Shown: positions 42,594 to 51,258 of the stretch, one piece after another
Layout of the letters: each line of letters opens with the position of its first letter
How positions within the stretch are numbered: position 1 is the first letter of the stretch
Origin: Bradyrhizobium septentrionale
Lineage (GTDB): Bacteria; Pseudomonadota; Alphaproteobacteria; Rhizobiales; Xanthobacteraceae
DNA length: 64,000 bases
Assembly: GCF_011516645.4 (NCBI RefSeq)
Contig: NZ_CP088285.1
Coordinates: 3,490,501 to 3,554,500, forward strand
Direction of reading: 5' to 3'
Translations under genes and position numbers: made by a program
The notes under the pieces: generated by a model
Databases searched by the model: none
What the model was told of the DNA's origin: nothing
Seen by the model: the letters and a program-made list of their open reading frames with translations, nothing else

Positions 42594-43378
42594 AGTCTCC
42601 GCAGGATCTCGTGCGCTTCCTGCTTCCCGTCGCGGTGTTCGCCGCGGGCCTCGTGCTCTGGGAAGCCATCGTCCGCGCCTATGGCATCCAGCCCTATGTG
42701 CTGCCGAGCCCGCTTCTGGTGCTGAAGACGCTGGTTGCGGACTGGCCGGTGCTGTCGCAATCGCTCGGCGTCACGCTGTTGACCACGCTCGAAGGCTTCG
42801 TTGCCGCCGCGATCGGCGGCGTGGTGCTGGCGCTGCTGTTCAACCAGTCGAAATGGCTGGAATATTCGCTGTTCCCCTATGCGGTGGTGCTGCAGGTCAC
42901 GCCCGTGATCGCGATCGCGCCGTTGCTCCTGATCTATCTGCAGCAGCAGACCGCGGTGATCGTCTGCGCCTGGATCGTGGCGTTCTTTCCGGTGCTGTCG
43001 AACACCACGCTCGGCCTCAACTCGGTCGATCGCAACCTCGCCGGATTGTTTCAATTGTATGGCGCCTCACGGCTGCAGACGCTGCTGTTCCTGAAGCTGC
43101 CCGCGGCGCTGCCCTATATCCTCGGCGGCCTGCGCATCGCCGGCGGGCTGTCGCTGATCGGCGCCGTGGTCGCGGAGATCGCGGCGGGCAGCGCCGGCGC
43201 CGGCTCGGGCCTGGCGTTCCGGATCGCTGAATCGGGCTACCGGCTGAATATTCCCCGCATGTTTGCAGCACTTCTGCTGCTATCGCTGGCCGGGATTGTC
43301 ATCTATGGGGTGCTGGCGCTAGTTTCGCACCTTCTGTTGCGGCGTTGGCATGAGAGCGCGTTAGGAAAGGACAATTGA
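42590..43378 (+). CDS. ABC transporter permease
   Basis: 262 residues with about six TM segments and the EAA-type loop QLYGASRLQTLLFLKLPAALPY. Start overlaps the ATPase stop. Its own TGA overlaps the next ATG (TGATG), so four genes from 40751 to 44361 appear translationally chained. Inner-membrane channel of the importer. Confidence 0.93.
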   Translation: MKSPQDLVRFLLPVAVFAAGLVLWEAIVRAYGIQPYVLPSPLLVLKTLVADWPVLSQSLGVTLLTTLEGFVAAAIGGVVLALLFNQSKWLEYSLFPYAVVLQVTPVIAIAPLLLIYLQQQTAVIVCAWIVAFFPVLSNTTLGLNSVDRNLAGLFQLYGASRLQTLLFLKLPAALPYILGGLRIAGGLSLIGAVVAEIAAGSAGAGSGLAFRIAESGYRLNIPRMFAALLLLSLAGIVIYGVLALVSHLLLRRWHESALGKDN

Positions 43379-44361
43379 TGGCCCCGATTTCTTCCGAAAA
43401 GATCGATCTGTTGATCTATGGACCTGTCAGGCCAATCCTCGAGAACGGCTTTTCCGATCAATACGTGCTGCACCGGGCCGAAAGCCGCGGCGACCTCGAA
43501 CGCCTAACGGGCGAGAAGAAGGACAAGATCCGCGGCATCGCCGTCACCTATCACACGATGGCGACCGACAAGACCGCGATGGCGTTGTTTCCGAAGCTTG
43601 AGATCGTCGGCAGCTTCGGCGTCGGCTATGATCACGTCGATTCCCATTACGCCCGCGATCACAATATTGTGGTCACCAACACGCCCGACGTGCTGACCGA
43701 GGAGGTCGCCGACGTCGCGATGGGCCTGTTGATCGCGACGCTGCGGGAGTTCGTCAAGGCCGACCGTTACGTGCGCTCCGGCCTGTGGCAGACCCAGAAC
43801 TATCCGCTCAGCGTCGGTTCGTTGCGCGACCGCAAGATCGGCATCGTCGGCATGGGCCGGATCGGCCAGGCCATCGGCCGCCGCCTCGAGGCGTCACGCG
43901 TGCCGGTGTCTTACCATTCGCGCAATCCCTCCAAGGACGTCGCCTACAAGCATTATCCCGATCTGATCGAGATGGCGAAGGCGGTCGACACCCTGATCGT
44001 CATCGTGCCGGGCGGCGCCTCGACCGCGAAGATGATCAATGCCGACGTGCTGAAGGCGCTTGGGCCCCGCGGTGTGCTGATCAATGTCGCGCGCGGCTCC
44101 GTGGTCGACGAGCCGGCGCTGGTCGCGGCGCTGAAATCCGGCACCATCCTGGCCGCCGGTCTCGACGTGTTCGCGGCCGAGCCGAACGTGCCGGACGAGC
44201 TGAAGGCGATGCAGAACGTCGTGCTGCTGCCGCATATCGGCTCGGCCTCGGTGGTGACGCGCAATGCGATGGACCAGCTCGTGGTCGACAACATCAAGAA
44301 CTGGTTCGCCGGCAAGCCGCCGCTGACGCCGGTTGCCGAAACCCCGGTGAAGGGCCGCTGA
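43378..44361 (+). CDS. D-isomer-specific 2-hydroxyacid dehydrogenase
   Basis: 327 residues. NAD(P)-binding GMGRIGQAIGRRL; catalytic Arg in NVARGSVVDE, Glu in the AAEPNVPDEL segment and His in LLPHIGSAS. Among relatives, glyoxylate/hydroxypyruvate reductases are likely by sequence style (VGYDHVDSHYAR, TPDVLTEEVAD). It is fused by overlap to the importer operon, suggesting reduction of a keto acid derived from the imported compound. Confidence 0.9.
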   Translation: MAPISSEKIDLLIYGPVRPILENGFSDQYVLHRAESRGDLERLTGEKKDKIRGIAVTYHTMATDKTAMALFPKLEIVGSFGVGYDHVDSHYARDHNIVVTNTPDVLTEEVADVAMGLLIATLREFVKADRYVRSGLWQTQNYPLSVGSLRDRKIGIVGMGRIGQAIGRRLEASRVPVSYHSRNPSKDVAYKHYPDLIEMAKAVDTLIVIVPGGASTAKMINADVLKALGPRGVLINVARGSVVDEPALVAALKSGTILAAGLDVFAAEPNVPDELKAMQNVVLLPHIGSASVVTRNAMDQLVVDNIKNWFAGKPPLTPVAETPVKGR

Positions 44362-45056
44362 TGACCCTGTCCCGCTTCAACGTCGCGCTCCTGCTGCTGC
44401 TGGCCGCATCCGGTCCGGCAGCCGCGCAGGATGTCTCGACGTTGAAGAAGGACATGATCGGGCAGTGGGAGCTCGCCACCACCGAGCGCAGCAAGACCTG
44501 CGTCGTGACGCTGAAGCCGGATGCAACGCCGCAAGGCTTCAAGCTCGAGCTCGAGCCGGCCTGCGCCGCCGCGCTGCCTTTCACCAAGGACATCACCGGC
44601 TGGAGCATCAAGGGCCTCGGCGACATCGTGCGGCTGCAGAACGCGGCCGGCGAGGCCGTGATCGATTTCACCGAGGTCGAGACCGGCATCTTCGAGGGCA
44701 TGCGCACCAACGAGGGCGTCTATATCCTGCAAAACCTCGCCGCCGCGCGCTCGCTCGCGAAGTCGATGGACCAGATGATCGGCGACTGGTCAATGGTGCG
44801 CGGCAACGGCCAGGCGATCTGCGTCCTGGTGCTGACCAACACCGAGGCCGGCAACGACAATTTCCAGGTGTTCCTGAAAGGCAAATGCGATCCGGCGGTC
44901 GCGGCCTTCAATCCGACGCTGTGGCGGCTCGATCACGGCCAGATGGTCCTGATGTCGCCCAAGGGCGAAACCTGGCAGTTCGAGGCCGACGACAACGCTC
45001 AGTGGCGCCGCGTCCCCGACAGCGCCGACCCGCTGATCATGCTGCGCGAGCAGTAG
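44361..45056 (+). CDS. exported AprI/Inh-type protein, two domains
   Basis: 231 residues: signal peptide ending PAAAQD, then two copies of a small beta-barrel unit, IGQWELATTERSKTCVVTL and IGDWSMVRGNGQAICVLVL, each with one early Cys and a later one, matching the AprI/Inh metalloprotease-inhibitor fold. ATG 44361 lies in the dehydrogenase stop, so it is co-transcribed despite no clear pathway link. Periplasmic inhibitor or lipid-binding role uncertain. Confidence 0.8.
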   Translation: MTLSRFNVALLLLLAASGPAAAQDVSTLKKDMIGQWELATTERSKTCVVTLKPDATPQGFKLELEPACAAALPFTKDITGWSIKGLGDIVRLQNAAGEAVIDFTEVETGIFEGMRTNEGVYILQNLAAARSLAKSMDQMIGDWSMVRGNGQAICVLVLTNTEAGNDNFQVFLKGKCDPAVAAFNPTLWRLDHGQMVLMSPKGETWQFEADDNAQWRRVPDSADPLIMLREQ

Positions 45057-45092
45057 AGTCGCTTGCCTCTCCCGCTTGCGGGCCTAGTTCCC

Positions 45093-45217
45093 CGTCATCC
45101 TGAGGAGCCGCGAAGCGGCGTCTCGAAGGATCGACGGGCCACCAGCCGGGCCGCGCACCCTTCGAGGCTCGCCCAGCGGCGCAATTGCGCCGCAAGGCTC
45201 GCACCTCAAGGGTGACG
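45093..45217. repeat. intergenic palindromic repeat, family B
   Basis: Arms CCCCGTCATCCTGAGG and CCTCAAGGGTGACGGGG pair, with inner CTCGAAGGAT and ACCCTTCGAG, plus a GGCGCAATTGCGCC palindrome. A half of family D (CTCTCCCGCTTGCGGG, near 45067) adjoins it. Likely ends the importer operon transcript. Confidence 0.75.
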
Positions 45218-45272
45218 GGGAGGGGGTTGTCGCCCTCTTTCGCAGCAATACTCAAAAATAATTCCCAGCCCC

Positions 45273-45299
45273 TGTCGATCCTGCCCGCCCCGGATCGTC
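45273..45299 (+). promoter_or_regulatory. predicted ECF42-type promoter
   Basis: TGTCGA (45273-45278) and CGTC (45296-45299) are separated by 17 bp and lie 65 bp before the first DGPF gene. This is the -35/-10 pair reported for ECF42 sigma factors, whose targets are DGPF protein genes. It would make the 45364-47404 operon self-activating. Confidence 0.65.
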
Positions 45300-45363
45300 G
45301 TCCCCCATAGCGAGCCGATTTCACCGCAATAATCCTGCCGCTCGCCGGGAACAGGAGCATTTC

Positions 45364-45735
45364 ATGCGCTTTATGTCGATCGTCCTCTCGTCCCAGCCGC
45401 CGCAGCAGCCGACCGAGGCGCTGCTGGAAGCCATGCACAAGCTTGCCGACCGCGAGATCAAGGCCGGCCGCATGATCGACAATGCCGGCCTGATGCCGCT
45501 TGCCACCGGCGCACAGGTTCGCCTGGTCGGCGGCGAGCTCAGCGTCATCGACGGTCCCTTCGTCGAGGCCAAGGAGGTGATCGGCGGCTATGCCATCTCG
45601 GAGCTGCGCAGCAAGGAGGAGGCGGTGGCGCTCGCGGTCGAGTTCATGCAGCTGCACAGGGACCACATGCCGGGCTGGGAAGGCACCTGCGAGGTCCGCG
45701 CCTTTGCCGGCTTTGCCGACCAGTGCGGCGAGTAG
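45364..45735 (+). CDS. YCII-related DGPF domain protein
   Basis: 123 residues of the YciI-like fold with the signature SVIDGPFVEAKEVIGGYAI that gives the DGPF group its name. AGGAG lies 6 nt before ATG 45364. It heads an operon with a second DGPF protein (12 bp on) and an ECF sigma factor, the arrangement known for the ECF42 group. Biochemical function of DGPF proteins is unknown. Confidence 0.92.
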   Translation: MRFMSIVLSSQPPQQPTEALLEAMHKLADREIKAGRMIDNAGLMPLATGAQVRLVGGELSVIDGPFVEAKEVIGGYAISELRSKEEAVALAVEFMQLHRDHMPGWEGTCEVRAFAGFADQCGE

Positions 45736-45747
45736 GGAGGGCACGCG

Positions 45748-46092
45748 ATGCGCTTCATGTATGTCCTGGTCGCCGAGAAGCCGATGTTGCCAAATCCCGC
45801 GCTGCGCGAGGCGATCCACGCGATGGCCGATCGCGAGGTCAAGGCCGGCCGCATGCTCGATACCGGCGCATTGCTGCCGCGCACGGCCGGCGCTGAGGTG
45901 CGCATCAAAGATGGCAAGCTCAGCGTCATCGACGGCCCTTTCATGGAAGCCAAGGAGGTCGTCGGCGGCTACGCGATCTTCGAGCTGAAGGACAAGGAGG
46001 AGGCGGTGGCGCGCGCCGTCGAATTCATGCAGCTCCATCTCGATCACATGCCGGACTGGGAATTGTCATGCGAGGTGCGTCCCTTCATGTAG
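45748..46092 (+). CDS. YCII-related DGPF domain protein
   Basis: 114 residues, a clear paralogue of the preceding protein (about half identical by eye), with SVIDGPFMEAKEVVGGYAIFEL and the same His/Glu-rich C-terminus (FMQLHLDHMPDWELSCEVR). The tandem pair probably arose by duplication and may form a heterodimer. The sigma factor gene follows after 19 bp. Confidence 0.92.
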   Translation: MRFMYVLVAEKPMLPNPALREAIHAMADREVKAGRMLDTGALLPRTAGAEVRIKDGKLSVIDGPFMEAKEVVGGYAIFELKDKEEAVARAVEFMQLHLDHMPDWELSCEVRPFM

Positions 46093-46111
46093 CCGTGACG
46101 GTTGGCGACCG

Positions 46112-47404
46112 ATGGCTGAAATGACCGCCGCCGACATCCAGGCCACGATCCTTGGCGTGTGGCGCATCGAGCAGCCGCGGCTGATCACCAGCCTGTCGCG
46201 GATGCTGCGCGATGTGCCGCTCGCCGAGGATCTGACCCAGGAAGCCCTGGTCGCGGCGCTCGAGCACTGGCCGGTCAGCGGCGTGCCGGAGAAACCGGGC
46301 GCCTGGCTGATGGCGACCGCCAAGCGCCGCGCGCTCGATCATCTCAGGCGCAATCGCATGCTCAGCCAGCGGCACGGCATGCTTGCGCACGATCTGGCGC
46401 GGGAGCAGGAGACCATGCCCGATTTCGATTCCGCGCTAGACGACGATATCGGCGACGAATTGCTGCGGCTGATCTTCACCGCCTGCCATCCGCTTCTGTC
46501 GCGCGAGGCCCGTGCCGCGCTGGCGCTCAGAATGATCTGCGGCCTGACCACCGGGGAGATCGCGCGCGCCTTCCTGCAGACCGAGGCGGCGATCGCCCAG
46601 CGCATCGTGCGCGCCAAGCGCACGCTGTCGGAATCCGGCCTCGCATACGAGACGCCGCGCGGCGCGGAATTGTCGGAGCGGCTCGCCTCGGTGCTCGAAA
46701 TCGTCTACCTCATCTTCAACGAGGGCTACACCGCGGCAACCGGCGACCAATGGCTGCGGCCGCAGCTCTGCAACGAGGCGCTGCGCCTGGGCCGCGTGCT
46801 GACCGCGATCGCCCCATTGGAGCCGGAAGCGCACGGCCTCACTGCCCTGATGGAGCTCAACGCCTCGCGGATGGCGGCGCGCACCGATGCGCAGGGTGAG
46901 CCGATCCTGCTGATGGACCAGAACCGTGCCCGCTGGGACCGCCTGCAGATCCGCCGCGGGCAGCTCGCACTGGCGCGCGCCCGCGAGCTCGGCGGCGCCG
47001 GCGGCTTCTATGCGTTGCAGGCTGCGATCGTCGCTTGCCACGCCGAGGCCGGGACATCGGACGCGACCGATTGGCGCCGCATCGCCACCCTCTACGGCGA
47101 TCTCGCCGCGCTGGTAAATTCGCCGGTGATCGAGCTCAACCGCGCGGTCGCGATCGGCATGGCGGAAGGCCCGCTCGCCGCGCTTGCGATCGTCGACGGT
47201 CTCGGGCACGAGCCGGCGCTGAAATCCTATCATCTGCTGCCGAGTGTGCGCGGCGATTTGCTGCACCGGCTGAGCCGCTTCGACGAGGCCCGCGTCGCGT
47301 TCGAGGCCGCGGCTGATCTCGCCGGCAATACGCGGGAGCGCGAACTGTTGCAGCGGCGTGCAGCCGCGGCCGTGCGCGCCGCGCAGGACCCCGGCCGCCG
47401 CTGA
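46112..47404 (+). CDS. ECF42-type RNA polymerase sigma factor with C-terminal TPR-like extension
   Basis: 430 residues, twice the usual ECF length. Sigma region 2 at about 20-85 (AEDLTQEALVAALEHWP, GAWLMATAKRRALDHLRR), region 4 at about 130-185 (ALRMICGLTTGEIARAFLQTEAAIAQRIVRAKRTL), then about 230 residues of helical repeats (IVYLIFNEGYTAA, SPVIELNRAVAIGMAEGPLAALAIVD, DEARVAFEAAADLAGN). This layout plus the two DGPF genes defines the ECF42 group, which has no anti-sigma factor; the extension is thought to control activity. Predicted to transcribe its own operon. Confidence 0.92.
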   Translation: MAEMTAADIQATILGVWRIEQPRLITSLSRMLRDVPLAEDLTQEALVAALEHWPVSGVPEKPGAWLMATAKRRALDHLRRNRMLSQRHGMLAHDLAREQETMPDFDSALDDDIGDELLRLIFTACHPLLSREARAALALRMICGLTTGEIARAFLQTEAAIAQRIVRAKRTLSESGLAYETPRGAELSERLASVLEIVYLIFNEGYTAATGDQWLRPQLCNEALRLGRVLTAIAPLEPEAHGLTALMELNASRMAARTDAQGEPILLMDQNRARWDRLQIRRGQLALARARELGGAGGFYALQAAIVACHAEAGTSDATDWRRIATLYGDLAALVNSPVIELNRAVAIGMAEGPLAALAIVDGLGHEPALKSYHLLPSVRGDLLHRLSRFDEARVAFEAAADLAGNTRERELLQRRAAAAVRAAQDPGRR

Positions 47405-47436
47405 TCACTTCGCGGTTTCGACGCAAAGCGCAACCA

Positions 47437-47514
47437 CGTAGCCCGCATGAGCGGAGCGACATGCGGGTCTTGCGGTGACCAATCCCTGGTATCGCTTCGC
47501 TCGCCCGGGCTACG
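47437..47514. repeat. intergenic palindromic repeat, family E
   Basis: CGTAGCCCGCATGAGCGGAGCGACATGCGGGT opens the element, and GCTTCGCTCGCCCGGGCTACG closes it. It lies in the 246-bp gap after the sigma gene. It resembles the CGTAGCCCG elements found around Bradyrhizobium genes. Nothing else is identified between it and 47650. Confidence 0.65.
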
Positions 47515-47650
47515 AGCTGCTTGGTTGCCATTTGCCATCTACACGAAAGACGTCAGCAGGATTGCGTTAAGCGTAACTGAGCGCCGCGGCTGGATTGTAA
47601 TTCAACAACGTGAGATTGTTTCCGTCGTCGCCGCCTGGACTGATGGGTCG

Positions 47651-48418
47651 ATGAATCGACGAGGCCTCTTTCTGGCATTGGGTGCCGTCTCCGTGGCCGC
47701 ATGGCTGGCATACGGCTTCTTATTCGGGCCTAACGAATTCGAAGCAACGTTTGACGACAACCTGGCCAGATTTCCTTTGGCCGCTTCGATGGCGTCGCAA
47801 GATCCCAATCTCCGGGAGATATTCCTTCGTCGGACCCAAGCAGCCTTCGGTCGAGGTGGATGGGTGGCAGCTAATAAGGCACTCAGGATAAGCCTTGCAG
47901 CAGAGGTCGAAGTCTATGCCGACGACGAGCATATCAACGCGATAACCCGCGCTGAGCTAGCTTTACTCCGCGATCTTGAAAACAAGCCGCTGGCTTGCAG
48001 GGCATTTCTGTTCGCGGGCGGCATGGCTGATGAACTGCCGCAAGCGAAGCCAGACGATCAGCTTGCGTGGTTTGCGCACCAAGCCGCCTTGCAAAACGGA
48101 TTCGAAAGAAGACTGAGTGGGGTCGGTTGGACGAGACCCAACGAAAAAGAGACCGCGGATGTCATGCGGCTTCTCGCTCGCGGACCGATCGCGGCACTGA
48201 CGCCTGCCGAACTAACTGCGACCGCCGACTATCTCGACGGTGATCCGGATTTGGCCTGTAGCGCGGCTATCAAAGAAGCACGGAATCTGACAGCTATGGA
48301 CGCCGCTGATGCGGCCCGGGTCCGACGCATTCTCATGGCAAATTCGGCGCGGATCGACGCCGCCGAGGTCATGTCCAAGATATGCGCCGAACCTAACAAC
48401 GGGTGGTCCTGCCCGTAG
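47651..48418 (+). CDS. membrane-anchored hypothetical protein, atypical composition
   Basis: 255 residues from ATG 47651. One N-terminal TM helix (GLFLALGAVSVAAWLAYGFLF) anchors a mostly helical domain with three Cys in the C-terminal half (PLACRAFLF, DLACSAAIK, SKICAEPNN). No family recognised. Codon use is visibly less GC-biased than its neighbours (third-position A/T is frequent), suggesting recent acquisition. It stands alone between repeat E and the peptidase gene. Confidence 0.7.
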   Translation: MNRRGLFLALGAVSVAAWLAYGFLFGPNEFEATFDDNLARFPLAASMASQDPNLREIFLRRTQAAFGRGGWVAANKALRISLAAEVEVYADDEHINAITRAELALLRDLENKPLACRAFLFAGGMADELPQAKPDDQLAWFAHQAALQNGFERRLSGVGWTRPNEKETADVMRLLARGPIAALTPAELTATADYLDGDPDLACSAAIKEARNLTAMDAADAARVRRILMANSARIDAAEVMSKICAEPNNGWSCP

Positions 48419-48673
48419 TGCTGCCGTCGCGAATTTGTCACTGGCAGACATTGGGAGCGCATTCGTCCGATCCCGTGGGCCAACCGTTCCCGCCGACTTC
48501 ATAAGAATGTCCTCGTCTGGCCCAAACGGACCTTGCTCAAAAGAGGCACCGATCTCGACCTGTGCCCAAAGGCCCGGCCCCGACCGGGGGCCGCCGCGAG
48601 GGCCGGGCGGTTGTGACCGGCAGCAACCTATGACAGCATCCCGATTTCGATTTGTCGCAACTTCTGGAGACCC
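48419..48673. other. intergenic region before the peptidase/ATP-grasp pair
   Basis: 255 bp without a convincing ORF. A GC-rich imperfect hairpin, GGCCCGGCCCCGACCGGGGGCCG near 48572, could be a terminator for the gene at 47651. The promoter for the downstream pair should lie in the last 80 bp, but no clear motif was seen. Confidence 0.35.
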
Positions 48674-49702
48674 ATGCCGCGCCGCAAATATGCCTGGGAG
48701 AATCTGACGGATGAGCAGTTGCTGGAGCAACGCCTCAGCAGCCTGAGGGTGAGGGTAGAGGGCACTTGGCTCGCGGACTGCGTCAGAACGCTCAACGAGG
48801 AGCTCGAGGAGCGGGGGCTGCGGCTGCGGCCGCACGCATGGATATCGAGCGAATGGTTCAGTCCGTCAAGTACGCCCGGGATCGCCATTCCATTCTATCT
48901 CGCCCATCCTCGCCTGATGAAGCTCGAGAAGAAGATGATGCTCGACGTCGAGGGCGGCACCTGGTCCGAGTGCATGGCCATTCTCCGTCACGAGGCCGGC
49001 CATGTCATCCAGCACGGCTACCAGCTGCAACGCCGCCGGCGCTGGCAACAGCTGTTCGGCCCGTCGTCGCGCCACTACCCGCGCTACTACCGGCCCAATC
49101 CGGCCAGCCGGAATTATGTCCAGCATCTTCGGCTGTGGTACGCGCAGAGCCATCCGGACGAGGATTTTGCGGAAACCTTCGCGGTGTGGCTGCGGCCGCG
49201 TTCGAACTGGCGGACGCGCTATGCCGGCTGGCCTGCGTTGAAGAAGCTCGAATATGTCGACGAGCTGATGGGCGAGATTGCCGGCAAGCGGCCGCTGCTC
49301 ACGTCGCGTGAGCGCGTCGATCCATTACATTCACTCAAGCAGACGCTCGGCGAGCACTACAAGAAGAAGCAGGCGTTCTACGCCTTCAATCCACCGAAGA
49401 CCTACGATCGCGACCTGTCCAAGCTGTTCTCCGCCGATCCACGGCATCAACGGCATCCGGCCGCCTCACTCTTCATCAGGCGGCACCGCGCCCAGATCAG
49501 GCAGCTGGTGGCGCGCTGGACCGGCGAGAACCAGCTGACGCTCGATGCCGTGCTTGATGATATGATCTCGCGCTGCCGCGAGCTCAATCTGCGCGCCGTC
49601 GGCCCTGAGCAGAAGCTCGTCGCCAACTTCACCATCCTGCTCACCGCCAAGACCATGCACGCGCTGTTCGGCCCGTCGCGCCGGAAATGGATCGCGCTAT
49701 GA
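48674..49702 (+). CDS. putative zinc-binding metallopeptidase
   Basis: 342 residues. Zinc site HEAGHVIQHGYQ (HExxH at about residue 104) with a plausible third ligand in DEDFAETFAVWL about 55 residues later, as in the putative zinc-binding peptidase families of unknown role. No signal peptide, so probably cytoplasmic. The C-terminal half is basic and helical. The stop overlaps the ATG of the ATP-grasp ligase (ATGA), so the two are obligately co-translated and likely act on the same substrate. Confidence 0.8.
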   Translation: MPRRKYAWENLTDEQLLEQRLSSLRVRVEGTWLADCVRTLNEELEERGLRLRPHAWISSEWFSPSSTPGIAIPFYLAHPRLMKLEKKMMLDVEGGTWSECMAILRHEAGHVIQHGYQLQRRRRWQQLFGPSSRHYPRYYRPNPASRNYVQHLRLWYAQSHPDEDFAETFAVWLRPRSNWRTRYAGWPALKKLEYVDELMGEIAGKRPLLTSRERVDPLHSLKQTLGEHYKKKQAFYAFNPPKTYDRDLSKLFSADPRHQRHPAASLFIRRHRAQIRQLVARWTGENQLTLDAVLDDMISRCRELNLRAVGPEQKLVANFTILLTAKTMHALFGPSRRKWIAL

Positions 49703-50733
49703 AACGTCTTCGCATTCTCGTGCTGATGCACCCGGACTTCGTGCCGCCGGATTCCTCGGACGGCTACTCCGCCCAGGAGATCAATGCCTGGAAGACGGAA
49801 TACGACGTCGTGAGCACCTTGCGCGCGGCCGGCCATGAGGTTCGTCCGCTCGGCGTGCAGGAGGAAATCAAGCCGGTCCGCGACGCGATCGAAAATTTCA
49901 AGCCGCATGTGGTGTTCACGCTGCTGGAGGAATTCCACTACGAAGTGGTGTATGACCAGCACATCGCGAGCTATCTCGAGCTGATGAAGATCCCCTATAC
50001 CGGGTGCAACCCGCGTGGCCTGATCCTGGCGCGCGGCAAGGATCTGTCCAAGACGCTGGTGCATCATCGCCGGATTCCGGTGCCGGCCTTCGCCGTGTTC
50101 CCGATGCGCCGGAAGGTCAAGCGGCCGCCGCGCCTGGCGCTGCCGCTGATCGTCAAGAGCCTGAGCTCGGATGGTTCGCTCGGCATCTCGCAGGCATCCA
50201 TCGTCGATACCGACGAGAAGCTCGCCGAGCGGGTCGCCTTCATCCACGAACGGATCGGAACCGCCGCCATCGCCGAGCAGTTCATCGAAGGGCGGGAGCT
50301 CTATGTCGGCGTGCTCGGCAACAACAGGCTGCGGGTTCTGCCGGTCTGGGAATTGAAGTTCGGCAGCATGGGCGGTCACAGTGCGCGACACATCGCCACC
50401 GAGAAGGTCAAGCACGATCCCAACTACCAGGAGCGCATCGGGATTGAAGACGGGCCGGCCGGGAATCTGACGCCGGAACTATCCGCCCATATTCAACGGC
50501 TGGCGAAACGCATCTACCGGACGCTCGGGCTCGACGGCTACGCGCGCATCGACTTCCGCCTCTCGACCAATGGCGTTCCCTATTTCATCGAGGCCAATCC
50601 CAATCCTGAGATCGCCAAGAGCCAGGAATTCGCAACCGCGGCCCTGCATGACGGACTGGACTACGCGGGTCTGCTGCATCGCATTGTGACCCTGGGCATG
50701 AGCCGCGCAAAGGCGGGCGTATCCCTGGGCTGA
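49699..50733 (+). CDS. D-Ala-D-Ala ligase-like ATP-grasp protein
   Basis: 344 residues. Preatp-grasp domain IEN-FKPHVVFTLLEEF and IPYTGCNPRGLILARGKDLSKTL, ATP-grasp PLIVKSLSSDGSLGISQASIV, FIEGRELYVGVLG and Mg site YARIDFRLSTNGVPYFIEANPNP. It should ligate an amino acid or peptide through an acyl phosphate. It is not the cell-wall Ddl by context; its partner is the zinc peptidase 1 codon upstream. ATG 49699 is favoured over 49687 because of the ATGA overlap. Confidence 0.88.
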   Translation: MKRLRILVLMHPDFVPPDSSDGYSAQEINAWKTEYDVVSTLRAAGHEVRPLGVQEEIKPVRDAIENFKPHVVFTLLEEFHYEVVYDQHIASYLELMKIPYTGCNPRGLILARGKDLSKTLVHHRRIPVPAFAVFPMRRKVKRPPRLALPLIVKSLSSDGSLGISQASIVDTDEKLAERVAFIHERIGTAAIAEQFIEGRELYVGVLGNNRLRVLPVWELKFGSMGGHSARHIATEKVKHDPNYQERIGIEDGPAGNLTPELSAHIQRLAKRIYRTLGLDGYARIDFRLSTNGVPYFIEANPNPEIAKSQEFATAALHDGLDYAGLLHRIVTLGMSRAKAGVSLG

Positions 50734-50744
50734 ACCGAAAGCCG

Positions 50745-51020
50745 CTACAGGCTGCGCTGCATCAGCGTATGGCGCCGGCCGTCCCTTGGGATGAACATCG
50801 CAAACGTTTCCCTAACGCGCGCCGCCGGCGTCGGGTCGGCAGCGGCGGCTGAGACCGGGGCCGCCGTGGGACGGAACGCATCCCCTTCCGGCCAGCGCCG
50901 TGCAACGACGTCGCCGACCGGCGCCATCATGAGCAAGTCGACGTTGCTGCTGGCGTCGTAAACGTACAAACCGGCAAGAAAAATCGACACGACAACAAGG
51001 ATCGTCCTGAAAATCGGCAT
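50745..51020 (-). CDS. small membrane or exported hypothetical protein
   Basis: 91 residues. Hydrophobic N-terminus RTILVVVSIFLAGLYVY acts as signal or anchor, then an Ala/Pro-rich segment and a basic end. GAAGGCG precedes ATG 51020. It lies convergent to the ATP-grasp gene with 11 bp between stops. No domain is recognised. Confidence 0.6.
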   Translation of the reverse strand: MPIFRTILVVVSIFLAGLYVYDASSNVDLLMMAPVGDVVARRWPEGDAFRPTAAPVSAAAADPTPAARVRETFAMFIPRDGRRHTLMQRSL

Positions 51021-51258
51021 TGTGATTGCGCCTTCTTGATTGAGGCGAACAATGCCCCGCGACAGTGAACCGCGCGTTTAGCGCTCCGATCGATCGGTCG
51101 ATACGGTTCCCACGTGGTGAAACGGTTCCCACGTCGTGCGATGGCTGCGTAAACGGCTCGCTTACCAATGCCCTCAAGGTTGCAGCAACCAGCTTTCCTC
51201 ACCGGGGCGAAAGAAGTCTCTGGCATTGAGAGACCAAGAAAAACACTGAGGAGGCACC

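Noticed and set aside
48674..50733. Interpretation of the peptidase/ATP-grasp pair as cell-wall Ddl locus
   Set aside because: No mur, fts or van-type genes are near, and the peptidase is an HExxH zinc protein, not VanX-like by its motif spacing.
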